This document shows positions 7,837 through 16,244 of a DNA stretch of 64,000 nucleotides, piece by piece (within the stretch, counting starts at the first letter, position 1; the number at the start of each line of letters is the position of its first letter). The translations under genes were made by a program, and so were the position numbers. The notes under the pieces are model-generated. The model saw only the letters and a program-made list of their open reading frames with translations. It was not told the DNA's origin and searched no databases. Source of the DNA: Granulicella mallensis (GTDB lineage Bacteria; Acidobacteriota; Terriglobia; Terriglobales; Acidobacteriaceae); NCBI RefSeq assembly GCF_014203225.1, contig NZ_JACHIO010000008.1, forward strand, positions 210,156-274,155, given 5' to 3'.

Positions 7837-8658
7837 TTACTTCGTCATATCGACGCCGCCGCCCAGCTTCTTCTCCTTGGCCGCTTCGTTGGCCTTGCGA
7901 GCGCCGGCAGCTCTCTGCACCCACTCATCAGCCTTGGCGAGGTCGTCCTTGCGGGCAGCATCGTTGCCGCACTCCAGGTCGGCCTTACGGCGATAGGTAA
8001 GGTTCAGGTACGACATAGCGTCGTCGTAGTTGGGGTTGATCTCGACAGCCTTGGTCAGGTACTGCAGGGCCTCATTCACGAGATCGGTGTTGGCTGCCAC
8101 GATCTTCGCGCAGACGTCCTTGGACTTCTTCACGTTGCCTTCGCCATCATCCGTCATGCCGGCAGCAGCGAGGATCGTCGTCGCATTCTTATAGGCCTTG
8201 TTCCAATCGATCCAGGCGATCGTGTAGTTAGCCTCGGAGTCCTTCGGATCAAGAGCGATGACCTTCTGCTCCGTAACCTTGGCTTGATCCAACTGCTTGA
8301 TGTTGCGCTGGATCGAGGCGATCTGCTTGAGTGCGCCAATATCGTTCGGGTCCTTGGCAAGCACCTCGTTGAAGCCGTCCATAGCCTTCTGGGCGATCTT
8401 CAGGTTGCCTGGGGTGTCGTCGTTCGGCACCACCTGGTAGCTATACGAGGTCGCGAGGTACAGCCGCGCCGTGGCGTAATCAGGATCGAGAGCGATGGAC
8501 TCCTGGAACTTGTCGACGGCCTGCTCGTAGTGGCCGGCCTTAAATTCCTGCACACCCTTCACGAGCCTATCGCGCGCGCGCAATTTGGTGCATCCAACGG
8601 TGCTCGCCAGCACTACCAACATCGTGGCGCTGACAGAAATTCGTGCGCTAAGCTTCAT
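7837..8658 (-). CDS. TPR-repeat lipoprotein
   Basis: 273-aa protein starting at ATG 8658. The N-terminus is a signal sequence followed by Cys in TVGC (an atypical lipobox, so lipidation is uncertain). Several tetratricopeptide units follow: residues about 30-65 (GHYEQAVDKFQESIALDPDYATA), 95-130 (FNEVLAKDPNDIGALKQIA), 130-165 and 205-240 (ALQYLTKAVEINPNYDDAMS). The end is Lys/Ala-rich. TPR lipoproteins act as periplasmic scaffolds in envelope assembly; no specific partner is indicated. It converges with the ExbD gene across a hairpin. Confidence 0.8.
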   Translation of the reverse strand: MKLSARISVSATMLVVLASTVGCTKLRARDRLVKGVQEFKAGHYEQAVDKFQESIALDPDYATARLYLATSYSYQVVPNDDTPGNLKIAQKAMDGFNEVLAKDPNDIGALKQIASIQRNIKQLDQAKVTEQKVIALDPKDSEANYTIAWIDWNKAYKNATTILAAAGMTDDGEGNVKKSKDVCAKIVAANTDLVNEALQYLTKAVEINPNYDDAMSYLNLTYRRKADLECGNDAARKDDLAKADEWVQRAAGARKANEAAKEKKLGGGVDMTK

Positions 8659-8962
8659 GAGAACCTTTCCCCTTCAAACAATGTCGCCGCAGGCCCCTCT
8701 CAGGAGGCAAAAGTTCCGTAGCCGAGAGTGATCGCCTTGCCGTTCGATTGTAAAGGCAGAAGGCGAAGGTTTACCAGAGGGAGCCCCGGTCTGACAATGC
8801 TTTACGCATCATTTCGTATTTTGCGCTCCTAGGCAAGAGGATCTCCGATCTATTGTTCACGGCATAGAAAGAGGCTATTGGTAGCATCAAACCCAGAGAA
8901 AGAGCGGACCGGCGCAATCGATCCAAATCCATTCAGGATGGCCAACCGCACGGGGAAACAAG
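8659..8962. other. Divergent intergenic region, no recognised feature
   Basis: About 300 bp between the TPR lipoprotein (-) and SDR (+) genes, relatively AT-rich in the middle. It must contain both promoters, but I see no clear palindrome or consensus promoter. Confidence 0.4.
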
Positions 8963-9904
8963 ATGTCGGCAACAAAATGGACGGCAGAACAAATTCCTTC
9001 ACAAACAGGCAAAACAGCCCTGATTACGGGCGCAAACAGCGGTATCGGCTACCAGGCGGCAGTAGAACTGGCACGCCACGGAGCCCACGTTCTGCTGGGT
9101 GTCCGTAGCCTCGAAAAGGGCCAGGCGGCGCTCGATCGCCTGCATCGGGAGGTTCCGGGAGCCCAGGCCGAACTTGCTCTGCTGGATATGGCCTCGCTCG
9201 CCTCCATCCGTGATTTTTCTCAAAAATTTACAGCCGCCGGGCGAGGGCTCGATTTGCTGATAAATAACGCCGGGGTCATGGCTTTACCTACCCGCGAACT
9301 CACTGCCGACGGCTTCGAACGCCAGTTCGGCACCAATCACCTCGGCCATTTTGCGCTCACAGGCCTGTTGTTGCCGCGGTTTGTAGCCTCGCCTGCACCA
9401 CGCGTCGTGACCGTAGCCTCTTTGGCACACCGCAACGGCAAGATCGAGTTCGACAACCTCCAGAGCGAGCGCAGCTACGTGCCCTGGGATGCGTATAACA
9501 ACTCCAAACTGGCAAATATTCTGTTTGCACGGGAGCTTGACCGCCGGGCAAAGGCTGCTGGGAGCAGACTGATCAGTCTGCCGGTGCATCCGGGCATCTC
9601 CCGGACAGCCATCGTCAGCAACGGCCCAGGGGCCGGCAGCAAGGACTTCAAGGTCATGCTGCTGGGCCTGCTGGCGCCGATCATCACGCAGGACGACAAA
9701 ATGGGCGCGCTGCCGACGCTCTACGCGGCAACCGCCCCCGAGGCCAAAGGCGGCGAGTACATCGGCCCCGATGGATTCAAGGAGTTCAAAGGCTATCCGA
9801 AGGTGGTGCAGCCACTCCCACGCGCGCTCGATGAGGCGGTAGCAAAGAAGCTGTGGTCGGTAAGCGAGGAGCTTACCGGGGTGAAGTACCCGTTCTTGGC
9901 CTAA
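8963..9904 (+). CDS. Short-chain dehydrogenase/reductase (SDR)
   Basis: 313-aa protein from ATG 8963 (GGGGAAACAAG upstream). It has the classical SDR cofactor motif TGANSGIG at residues 22-29, NNAGVMA around residue 95-100, and the catalytic YNNSK with Tyr178 and Lys182. The pattern LNNLIFARELDRR-type after the active site and the ~310-aa length resemble retinol-dehydrogenase/WW-oxidoreductase-like SDRs, which use NADP(H). The substrate cannot be assigned. It stands alone, with a repeat-rich gap after it. Confidence 0.85.
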   Translation: MSATKWTAEQIPSQTGKTALITGANSGIGYQAAVELARHGAHVLLGVRSLEKGQAALDRLHREVPGAQAELALLDMASLASIRDFSQKFTAAGRGLDLLINNAGVMALPTRELTADGFERQFGTNHLGHFALTGLLLPRFVASPAPRVVTVASLAHRNGKIEFDNLQSERSYVPWDAYNNSKLANILFARELDRRAKAAGSRLISLPVHPGISRTAIVSNGPGAGSKDFKVMLLGLLAPIITQDDKMGALPTLYAATAPEAKGGEYIGPDGFKEFKGYPKVVQPLPRALDEAVAKKLWSVSEELTGVKYPFLA

Positions 9905-9965
9905 GCATCGTCTGGAAACAAGGAGGACAGAAGGACGCAGTGCCTTTGCAGCTGATGTCTTTGCC

Positions 9966-10144
9966 TTTCTGGTTGTCATTCCCGCAGGGAATCTGCTGTT
10001 TGCTCGTAGCGGCTCAAATGCCATCCGCGGGCACAAATGAAGGGGGCACGGTTAAACCGTGCCCCCTTCATTTGTGCCCGCGCCCCTAACCTTATGGGTA
10101 GTGCACGCGGACAGCAGATTCCCTTCGGGAATGACAACCAGAAA
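9966..10144. repeat. Nested palindrome with 28-bp perfect central arms
   Basis: The centre is a perfect inverted repeat: 28-nt arms at 10026-10053 and 10055-10082 around one base; the middle reads GGGGGCACGGTTAAACCGTG. Outside it is a second inverted pair (about 9966-10002 and 10110-10144) built of CTGGTTGTCATTCCCG and GGAATCTGCTGT with complements. A related single arm occurs at about 37880-37935. The central stem might terminate the SDR transcript or the converging response-regulator transcript. No gene inside. Confidence 0.7.
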
Positions 10145-10163
10145 AACAAAAGCAACGATTACG

Positions 10164-10808
10164 CTACCGCTTAGCTTTTTTCGCGACAGTCTTCTTGGCT
10201 ACGGCCTTCTTCTTCGCCACAACAGTCTTTTTGACCGCAGCCTTCTTCTTCACCGCGACCTTCCTCACTGGCAACGTCTTCGACGGGAGCCGCTTGGCGG
10301 CAGACTTCTTCACCGCCTTCTTCGCGACCGCTTTCTTTGCAGGCGCAGCTTTCTTTGCCACTGCCTTTTTCGCGGGAGCCGCCTTCTTTGCAGCCTTAGG
10401 CTTCACAGCCGCCACCGGCTTAGGAGAGTTCGCCAATTTAGCCGTGTGATTCTCCATCAGCCTCTCAAGCTGCCCGATCAGGGCGCCTGTCTGCATCGGC
10501 TTCACCAGCATCTTGTCGGCGCCCATCTCCTGCCAGTCCTCCTCGCTGAAGGGGAGCGCGGTAAGCAGCGCCACCGCGGGCTGATACGGCGCGGACCGGG
10601 CAGCCAGAATGACCTCACGCCCGGAGGCATCGTGCTCCATGCGCATGTCGGTAATCACCATGTGGTACTCGTTCAGCTTGAGCTTCGACTTCCCCTCCCG
10701 CGCGCTCGCGGCAGTATCCACATCAAACCCGCTGATCTCCAGCACAGCCTTCACGGTAAGCAAAATAGAGACTTCATCATCGACCAATAAAACACGGCGC
10801 TTTGCCAT
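10164..10808 (-). CDS. Response regulator receiver protein with Lys/Ala-rich histone-H1-like tail
   Basis: 214 aa from ATG 10808; GAGGAG lies about 10 nt upstream, and the longer TTG start at 10826 is less likely. Residues 1-120 are a receiver domain with the acidic pair Asp10/Asp11, phospho-acceptor Asp54 (VITDMRM), Thr83 and Lys103 (MLVKPM). Instead of a normal output domain, residues about 128-214 are a strongly basic low-complexity tail of repeats such as KKAAPAKKAVAKK. This resembles histone-H1-like bacterial proteins, which bind DNA without sequence specificity. The tail plausibly binds DNA or another polyanion. No histidine kinase is adjacent. Phosphorylation and DNA binding are inferred. 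Confidence 0.85.
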   Translation of the reverse strand: MAKRRVLLVDDEVSILLTVKAVLEISGFDVDTAASAREGKSKLKLNEYHMVITDMRMEHDASGREVILAARSAPYQPAVALLTALPFSEEDWQEMGADKMLVKPMQTGALIGQLERLMENHTAKLANSPKPVAAVKPKAAKKAAPAKKAVAKKAAPAKKAVAKKAVKKSAAKRLPSKTLPVRKVAVKKKAAVKKTVVAKKKAVAKKTVAKKAKR

Positions 10809-10954
10809 AAGTGGGGTTCTCCTCAAAGACTATAAAGACTATTCAGTAACTTGTGCGTAGCCTTGTGTCCGCCTGCTGCTCTGCCGGGGACATCCGACAC
10901 ATCCTCGCAGTTTCTCCGCAAGGGTGCAAGCTGTCATCCCAGGCGAAAAACGTA

Positions 10955-10981
10955 AGAGGCCTCCAGTGGATGGAGGCCTCT
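10955..10981 (-). terminator. Hairpin terminator after phosphoketolase gene
   Basis: Perfect 11-bp stem AGAGGCCTCCA (10955-10965), loop GTGGA, TGGAGGCCTCT (10971-10981), 28 nt past the end of the phosphoketolase gene. Confidence 0.65.
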
Positions 10982-11009
10982 AGACTACTCTGTTTGCTAC
11001 CCGACACTT

Positions 11010-13442
11010 CTAAGCGTCTTCGCCGGGCCACTTCCACCCGTTGATCTCCGGGCTATCGATTCCGTTCTCATGTGCGTAGCTCACGCTCTCGATGATCTGG
11101 TCCTTCAGCCATTCCTTGACGTGCGCGGCGCTCGCCTGCAGGGTCGGCACGCGGTCGATCACGTCGATAGCCAGATCGAAGCGATCGATCTGGTTCAGGA
11201 TTGCCAGCTCCAGCGGCGTGTTGATATTGCCCTTCTCCTTGTATCCGCGCACATGGAAGTTGTCGTGGTTCTTCCTGCGGTACGTGAACTTATGGATCAG
11301 CGAAGCATACGCATGGAAGTTGAAGATGACCGGCTTGTCCTTCGTGAACAGGCTGTCGAACTCACGCTCCGACAAACCATGCGGATGCTCTTCCGAAGGC
11401 ATCAGGCGGAACAGATCGACCACATTGACGAAGCGAATCTTTACCTCCGGGCAGCGCTCCCGGAGAATCGCAACCGCCGCCAGGCACTCCGAGGTGGGGA
11501 TGTCTCCCGCGCACGCCATCACGACATCGGGCTCCTGGCCCGCGTCGTTACTGGCGAAGTCCCAGATGCCGATGCCCTTGGTGCAATGGTTCACTGCCGC
11601 GTCCATGTCCAGATACTGCAGATGCGCCGCCTTGTCGGCGACGATGACATTGACGTAATCCACGCTGCGCAGGCAGTGGTCCGCCACGCTCAGCAGGCAG
11701 TTCGCATCGGGCGGAAGATAGATGCGCGTCACCTCGGGGCTCTTGTTCGTCACCAGGTCGAGGAAGCCAGGGTCCTGATGCGTGAAACCGTTGTGGTCCT
11801 GCCGCCAGACCAATGAGGTGATGAGCAGGTTGATCGACGAGATCGGGGCGCGCCAGCGCAGTTCCAGCTTGCTCTTTTCCAGCCACTTCGCGTGCTGGTT
11901 GAACATCGAGTCGATGATGTGGACGAACGCTTCATAGCTCGAAAAGAAGCCGTGGCGTCCCGTGAGCACGTAGCCCTCGAACCAGCCTTCGAGCGTGTGC
12001 TCGCTGAGCATCTCCATCACGCGCCCGTCAGTGGAGAGGAAGCCGCCATCGGCATCCTCCGGCTTCATCTCCGCCATCCACGCCTTGCCGCTCGCTTCAT
12101 ACATTGCATCGAGCTTGTTGGAGGCGGTCTCATCCGGCCCGAAGACGCGGAAGCTCGTCATGTTCTGGCGAATGATGTCGCGCAGAAACTGCCCCAGCGT
12201 AGCGGTCGATGAGACCTCGATCTGTCCGGGCTTCTCGACCTTCACGGCATACTGGCGGAAGTCCGGCAGCTCCAGCGGCTTGCGCAGCTCACCGCCGTTC
12301 GCGTGCGGATTGCCGCTGATACGCCGCTGTCCTACCGGAGCCGTCTCTCTGAACTCGGCATGGAGCTTGCCGCTCTCGTCGAACAACTCTTCCGGCTTGT
12401 AGCTGCGCAGCCACGCCTCCACCTGCTTCAGATGAGCGGGGTTCGTAACCGGGTCGAGGATGGGCATCTGGTGCGCGCGCCACGAGCCTTCCAGCTTATG
12501 TCCATCGACCTCCTTGGGACACGTCCAGCCCTTCGGCGTGCGCAGGATGATCATCGGCCAGCGCGGCCGCTCAGGCACCGTGCCCGCAGGGGCGCTGCGC
12601 GCCTTCTGCTGAATCGCGCAAATCTCGAGCACACACTGCTCCATCACGGAGGCCATCTGCTGGTGCATCAGCGCCGGATCGTCGCCTTCGACCACATAGG
12701 GCGTCCAACCATAGCCGCGGAAGAGACTATCCAACTCTTCGCGCGAGATTCTGGCGAGGATCGTGGGGTTAGCGATCTTGTAGCCGTTCAAGTGCAGCAC
12801 CGGCAGCACAGCGCCATCGTGGATCGGGTTCAGGAACTTGTTCGAGTGCCACGAGGTCGCGAGCGGCCCGGTCTCGGATTCTCCATCGCCCACCACCACC
12901 GTCACGATGAGGTCAGGATTATCGAAGGCCGCGCCGAATCCATGCGAGAGGCTATAGCCCAGCTCGCCGCCTTCGTGAATCGAACCCGGTGTCTCCGGCG
13001 TGCAGTGGCTTCCGATGCCGCCCGGAAACGAGAACTGCTTGAAGAACTTCTGCAGGCCGGTGATGTCTTCGCTCATCGCCGGATAGACCTCGGAGTACAC
13101 GCCTTCGAGGTAGCTGTTCGAAAGCGTCGCAGGCGCTCCGTGGCCCGGTCCCGAGACGTAGATCAGGTCGAGGTCATACTTCTTGATCAGCCGGTTCAGA
13201 TGCACCCAGGTAAAGGTCTGTCCGGGGTCGGAGCCCCAGTGGCCCAGCAGCCGGTTCTTGATGTGCTCAGGCTTCAGCGGCTCGCGCAACAGCGGATTGT
13301 GGCGGAGGTACAACATGCCCGCACAGAGATAGTTGCAGGCTCGCCAGTAGCCGTCGATCAGGCGAAGCTCTTCAGCCCCCAGTGGGTTGTTCGTAGTTTG
13401 AGAAGAATTTGGCGAAGAAGAAAGAGAGGAGGTGCTATTCAT
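11010..13442 (-). CDS. xfp: Xylulose-5-phosphate/fructose-6-phosphate phosphoketolase
   Basis: 810-aa cytosolic, thiamine-diphosphate-dependent enzyme that splits xylulose 5-phosphate (and usually fructose 6-phosphate) with phosphate into acetyl phosphate and a triose or erythrose phosphate. Family segments are present: [16 protein letters not shown] near residue 75, [10 protein letters not shown], then the ThDP-binding [14 protein letters not shown] near 190-205, [14 protein letters not shown] near 440, and [11 protein letters not shown] near 550. Length and motifs are typical of a complete enzyme. The start ATG 13442 precedes NSTSS... and lies 49 nt after the end of ackA on the same strand. 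The pair therefore looks like an operon in which AckA converts the acetyl phosphate to acetate plus ATP. Confidence 0.95.
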   Translation of the reverse strand: MNSTSSLSSSPNSSQTTNNPLGAEELRLIDGYWRACNYLCAGMLYLRHNPLLREPLKPEHIKNRLLGHWGSDPGQTFTWVHLNRLIKKYDLDLIYVSGPGHGAPATLSNSYLEGVYSEVYPAMSEDITGLQKFFKQFSFPGGIGSHCTPETPGSIHEGGELGYSLSHGFGAAFDNPDLIVTVVVGDGESETGPLATSWHSNKFLNPIHDGAVLPVLHLNGYKIANPTILARISREELDSLFRGYGWTPYVVEGDDPALMHQQMASVMEQCVLEICAIQQKARSAPAGTVPERPRWPMIILRTPKGWTCPKEVDGHKLEGSWRAHQMPILDPVTNPAHLKQVEAWLRSYKPEELFDESGKLHAEFRETAPVGQRRISGNPHANGGELRKPLELPDFRQYAVKVEKPGQIEVSSTATLGQFLRDIIRQNMTSFRVFGPDETASNKLDAMYEASGKAWMAEMKPEDADGGFLSTDGRVMEMLSEHTLEGWFEGYVLTGRHGFFSSYEAFVHIIDSMFNQHAKWLEKSKLELRWRAPISSINLLITSLVWRQDHNGFTHQDPGFLDLVTNKSPEVTRIYLPPDANCLLSVADHCLRSVDYVNVIVADKAAHLQYLDMDAAVNHCTKGIGIWDFASNDAGQEPDVVMACAGDIPTSECLAAVAILRERCPEVKIRFVNVVDLFRLMPSEEHPHGLSEREFDSLFTKDKPVIFNFHAYASLIHKFTYRRKNHDNFHVRGYKEKGNINTPLELAILNQIDRFDLAIDVIDRVPTLQASAAHVKEWLKDQIIESVSYAHENGIDSPEINGWKWPGEDA

Positions 13443-13491
13443 AGATGCCCTCGTTCGATAACTGCCTGCGCAGGTGTTTGGGTCGTGTGGA

Positions 13492-14697
13492 TTACGGTTT
13501 CGATCGAGCCATGCGGTCGACGTGCACGGCGATCATGAGATCTTCCTGGGCGGGTACGACAAAAATCTCCGTCTTAGACTGTGATGCGCTAATTCGTTGC
13601 AACCCCGTTGGCTTCCCGGCATTTAACGGAAAATTGATGAGGATCCCCATAGCGTCCAGACCGCCGAGTACCTCCGCGCGCGTCAGGGCATCGTGCTCTC
13701 CGATGCCTCCGGCAAACACAATGGCATCGAGGCCACCCAGCAGCCAGCAGAACCCGCCGATGGCCTTCGTCACGCTACGCGTAAAGATCTTCAGCGCCAG
13801 CGCGGCCTGCGCATTGCCGTCCGCCGCCGCCTTCCGCACCGCCTTCATATCGTTCGCCATCCCGGTCAGAGCCACCATCCCCGATGCATGGTTGAACATC
13901 GTCTCGAGCTTCGAGGCAGCCTCGTTCCCCTTACCCTTCTGCTGCCGGAGCAGGTACAGCATCAGGCCTGGATCGAGGTCACCGGGGCGGGTACCCATCA
14001 CCACGCCGCCCGTCGGTGTCAGTCCCATCGTGGTGTCCACGGAACGGCCCTCCAACAGGGCCGTCACGCTGCAACCGCTGCCCAGGTGCGCGATGACCAT
14101 GCGCTTGGGCAGCTCTCCGGCAACCTGCATCTGGCGCACAATCGACTCGCAGCTCAGCCCATGAAAGCCATACCGGCGAGCACCCTGCTCGCGATAGGCT
14201 ACGGGCACCGGATAGGTCGTCGCCTCCTCCGGCATCGTCTGGTGAAACACCGTGTCGAAGCAGGCGTAGTGGGCGACCTTCGGAAATCGCTCCCCGCCTG
14301 CGCGAATCATCTCGATGACCTCAGGATCGTGCAACGGCGCAAAAGCCACGGCCTCCTCCAGATCACGCAGCACCTCAGGCGTAATCTGCTGATGATCCTT
14401 GAGCTTCGCACCCGGATGCACGACGCGATAGCCGACGGCCTCGACCTCCGGCATCTGCTTCCCGGACACGGTATCCAGAACAAGTTGGATCGCCTCCTGC
14501 AGCGTCTGGGCCTTCACACTGGAAGGCTCATGGCTCAGACCGGGTGTATCCGTTGCATGGATCTCCAGCGTAGCTTCCGCCCCCCCCACGCCGCTCAGTT
14601 CTCCGTCGTACAGCAGACGTGGATCAGCTTGCTCCTGGACGTCGAACATCGAAAACTTGATCGAGGAAGAACCGCTGTTGAGTACGAGTATGCGCAT
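13492..14697 (-). CDS. ackA: Acetate kinase
   Basis: 401-aa protein from ATG 14697, chosen because [15 protein letters not shown] is the conserved acetate-kinase N-terminus; the frame is open 16 codons further up without a family match. Conserved blocks include [23 protein letters not shown], the phosphate-binding [12 protein letters not shown], and [18 protein letters not shown]. It catalyses acetyl phosphate + ADP to acetate + ATP. First gene of the ackA-xfp pair. The upstream region (14719 onward) carries one copy of the repeat that surrounds the decayed transposase next door. Confidence 0.95.
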   Translation of the reverse strand: MRILVLNSGSSSIKFSMFDVQEQADPRLLYDGELSGVGGAEATLEIHATDTPGLSHEPSSVKAQTLQEAIQLVLDTVSGKQMPEVEAVGYRVVHPGAKLKDHQQITPEVLRDLEEAVAFAPLHDPEVIEMIRAGGERFPKVAHYACFDTVFHQTMPEEATTYPVPVAYREQGARRYGFHGLSCESIVRQMQVAGELPKRMVIAHLGSGCSVTALLEGRSVDTTMGLTPTGGVVMGTRPGDLDPGLMLYLLRQQKGKGNEAASKLETMFNHASGMVALTGMANDMKAVRKAAADGNAQAALALKIFTRSVTKAIGGFCWLLGGLDAIVFAGGIGEHDALTRAEVLGGLDAMGILINFPLNAGKPTGLQRISASQSKTEIFVVPAQEDLMIAVHVDRMARSKP

Positions 14698-14718
14698 GCC
14701 CCACCGCTCCGCGAAGAT

Positions 14719-14937
14719 CCGCCAAACCGACGTTACACCCAGCACGTCAATCGACGATCAAGCAGGTAAAAACTATTAGAGGGCGAATGGTGAACGAAGG
14801 ATTTCTAAGCCAAAGAGCAATAAGTCCAGACGCGCCCCAGAAACAGCGCCATAGGCGCGGCTCATCCCAGCCTGGGGCGCAGCCCCAGGTAAAGGGCCAA
14901 TAAGCCCCAGAGGGCTGAAAGCCTGACTCATCGTTCA
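14719..14937 (+). repeat. REP-type repeat, direct copy 1 of the REPtron
   Basis: ~219 bp that recurs as a direct repeat at 15528-15749. It begins CCGCCAAACCGACGTTACAC, immediately upstream of ackA, and ends in a REP unit containing the hairpin CCTGGGGCGCAGCCCCAGG and GGGCTGAAAGCCTGACTCAT. The same REP unit occurs inverted at 15433-15525, so the transposase gene lies between REPs of opposite orientation. Confidence 0.75.
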
Positions 14938-14969
14938 ACCACCCATATCGTCGGGATCACCCAATCACC

Positions 14970-15421
14970 TTAATCCCACACATATCGTTCATCGCAAGAA
15001 ATACCGTACTTGGCTAAAAGCACCCGGTACTCCTCCTGGAAAGAACACTTCCGATGATGCTCTTCTTGCCTATCGATATAGGTCCTCAAAGCCTCCAGTT
15101 GAGAAGGCCCGAGAGAAAACGCACCATACCCTCGCTGCCAGGCGAAACTCGCCAACTCGGGAAATTCATCTTTGATCCACTTGGAAGACGATGCTTTCAA
15201 CTTCTCGACTATTTTAGAGACCGTAACGGTGCGGGAGAGACGAATGGCAAGATGAACGTGATCTTCTACACCACCAGCGCGATAACACTCACAACCGATA
15301 TCGCGAGCAACCGTAGCAAGATACGCAGTAACGCAACACGGGCGGGAGCCTTCAAAACCGGCATCCGGTCTTTTGTGCTGAAGATGACATGAATGAGGAG
15401 ATAGGAGTTGGATTGTGGCAT
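14970..15421 (-). pseudogene. REP-associated (IS200-type, Y1 HUH) transposase with one frameshift
   Basis: Read on the minus strand from ATG 15421: MPQSNSYLLIHVIFSTKDR, then a frame change near 15312-15323, then ATVARDIGCECYRAGGVED, the HUH motif HVH (DHVHLAIRL, about 15250-15264), KLKASSSKWIKDEFPELASF, AWQRGYGAFSLG, the helix with the likely nucleophile Tyr (TYIDRQEEHH) and the end CDERYVWD. All these are typical of transposase Y1/RAYT proteins, which move REP sequences as single-stranded DNA. The span of 452 nt is one base short of 151 codons, so a single-base deletion explains the break; everything else looks intact. Recent inactivation, or a sequencing error, is likely. Confidence 0.85.
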
Positions 15422-15432
15422 AGCGCAGGCAG

Positions 15433-15525
15433 CGATGAATCAGGCTTTCAGCCCTTTATCGTTTCTCTGGCATGATACCTGGGGCTCCGCCCCAGGCTGG
15501 GATGAGTCGCGCCGTTGGCGCTCTA
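15433..15525 (-). repeat. REP unit in inverted orientation
   Basis: Inverted copy of the REP unit of 14853-14937: GATGAATCAGGCTTTCAGCC, then the hairpin CCTGGGGCTCCGCCCCAGG and GGGATGAGTCGCGCC. It lies just upstream of the transposase start, so the gene sits between an inverted REP pair, the usual arrangement of a REPtron. Confidence 0.75.
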
Positions 15526-15527
15526 TT

Positions 15528-15749
15528 GCCGCCAGACCGACGTTACACCCAGCACGTCAATCGACAATCAAGCAGATCAACCTGATGGATGCTTAGAGGG
15601 CGAATTGTGAACAAAGGATTTCTAGATCAGGGAGCCACGAGTCCAGACGCGCCACAGAACCAGCGCCAAAGGCGCGTCTCATCCCAGCCTGGGGCGAAGC
15701 CCCAGGTAAAGGGCCAATAAAATCCAGAGGGCTGAAAGCCTGACTCATC
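15528..15749 (+). repeat. REP-type repeat, direct copy 2 of the REPtron
   Basis: Second copy of the ~220-bp direct repeat (first at 14719-14937). The shared leader GACGTTACACCCAGCACGTC at 15539 is followed by AAAGGATTTCTA, GAGTCCAGACGCGCC and the REP hairpin CCTGGGGCGAAGCCCCAGG. It differs by scattered substitutions and small indels. The leader also lies directly upstream of ackA, so the duplication carries ackA-adjacent DNA or the element begins there. Confidence 0.75.
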
Positions 15750-15793
15750 AAGCTTGCGGCCGATACCCTTGGAGACGTAGTCTGAAAGAGGCA

Positions 15794-16165
15794 ATGCGTC
15801 TTCTTCGCCAATTCGGTGTGTTCGTCCTGCTGCTGGTGACCTGCCTGGCTCCGGCCATGGCGTGCATGGTTCCCGATGTGCAGATGAGCGCGCAAGAGCG
15901 TGCCTGCTGCCGCGCGATGAAGAATCAGTGCGGCCAGATGGAGATGCCGGCGTCCCAGGATTGCTGCCAGACGACTCCGCCGAGCGTCCACGATAACGCG
16001 TTGGGCACAAAGGCAGTGACGTACCACCCGGTCATGCTTCCAGTGATCTGGCTGGCGGCTGTCGATCTGCTAAGGCCGACCTCTCCTCTCCCCGGATGGG
16101 TTGAGCGTCCCGACTACTCGCCTCCGCAGTCCCCGCCCACCACCATTTCCATTCTAAGAATCTAG
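15794..16165 (+). CDS. Small secreted Cys-rich protein upstream of Cus operon
   Basis: 123 aa from ATG 15794. A signal peptide (MRLLRQFGVFVLLLVTCLAPAMA) is followed by a short Cys/Met-rich stretch (ACCRAMKNQCGQMEMP, then QDCCQTT) and a Pro-rich end. Eight Cys in about 60 residues together with Met suggest a periplasmic metal-binding or redox role. It lies 79 nt before the outer-membrane factor gene and is co-directional with the Cu/Ag efflux genes, so a part in metal handling is likely but inferred. No named family recognised. Confidence 0.7.
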   Translation: MRLLRQFGVFVLLLVTCLAPAMACMVPDVQMSAQERACCRAMKNQCGQMEMPASQDCCQTTPPSVHDNALGTKAVTYHPVMLPVIWLAAVDLLRPTSPLPGWVERPDYSPPQSPPTTISILRI

Positions 16166-16244
16166 ACCTCTCCTCTCTCGCACTTCGTTCGAGTTGCGTA
16201 CGCGCACTCGTGTCTGAACTGTTATCGAGACAGGAGATTTCCCT

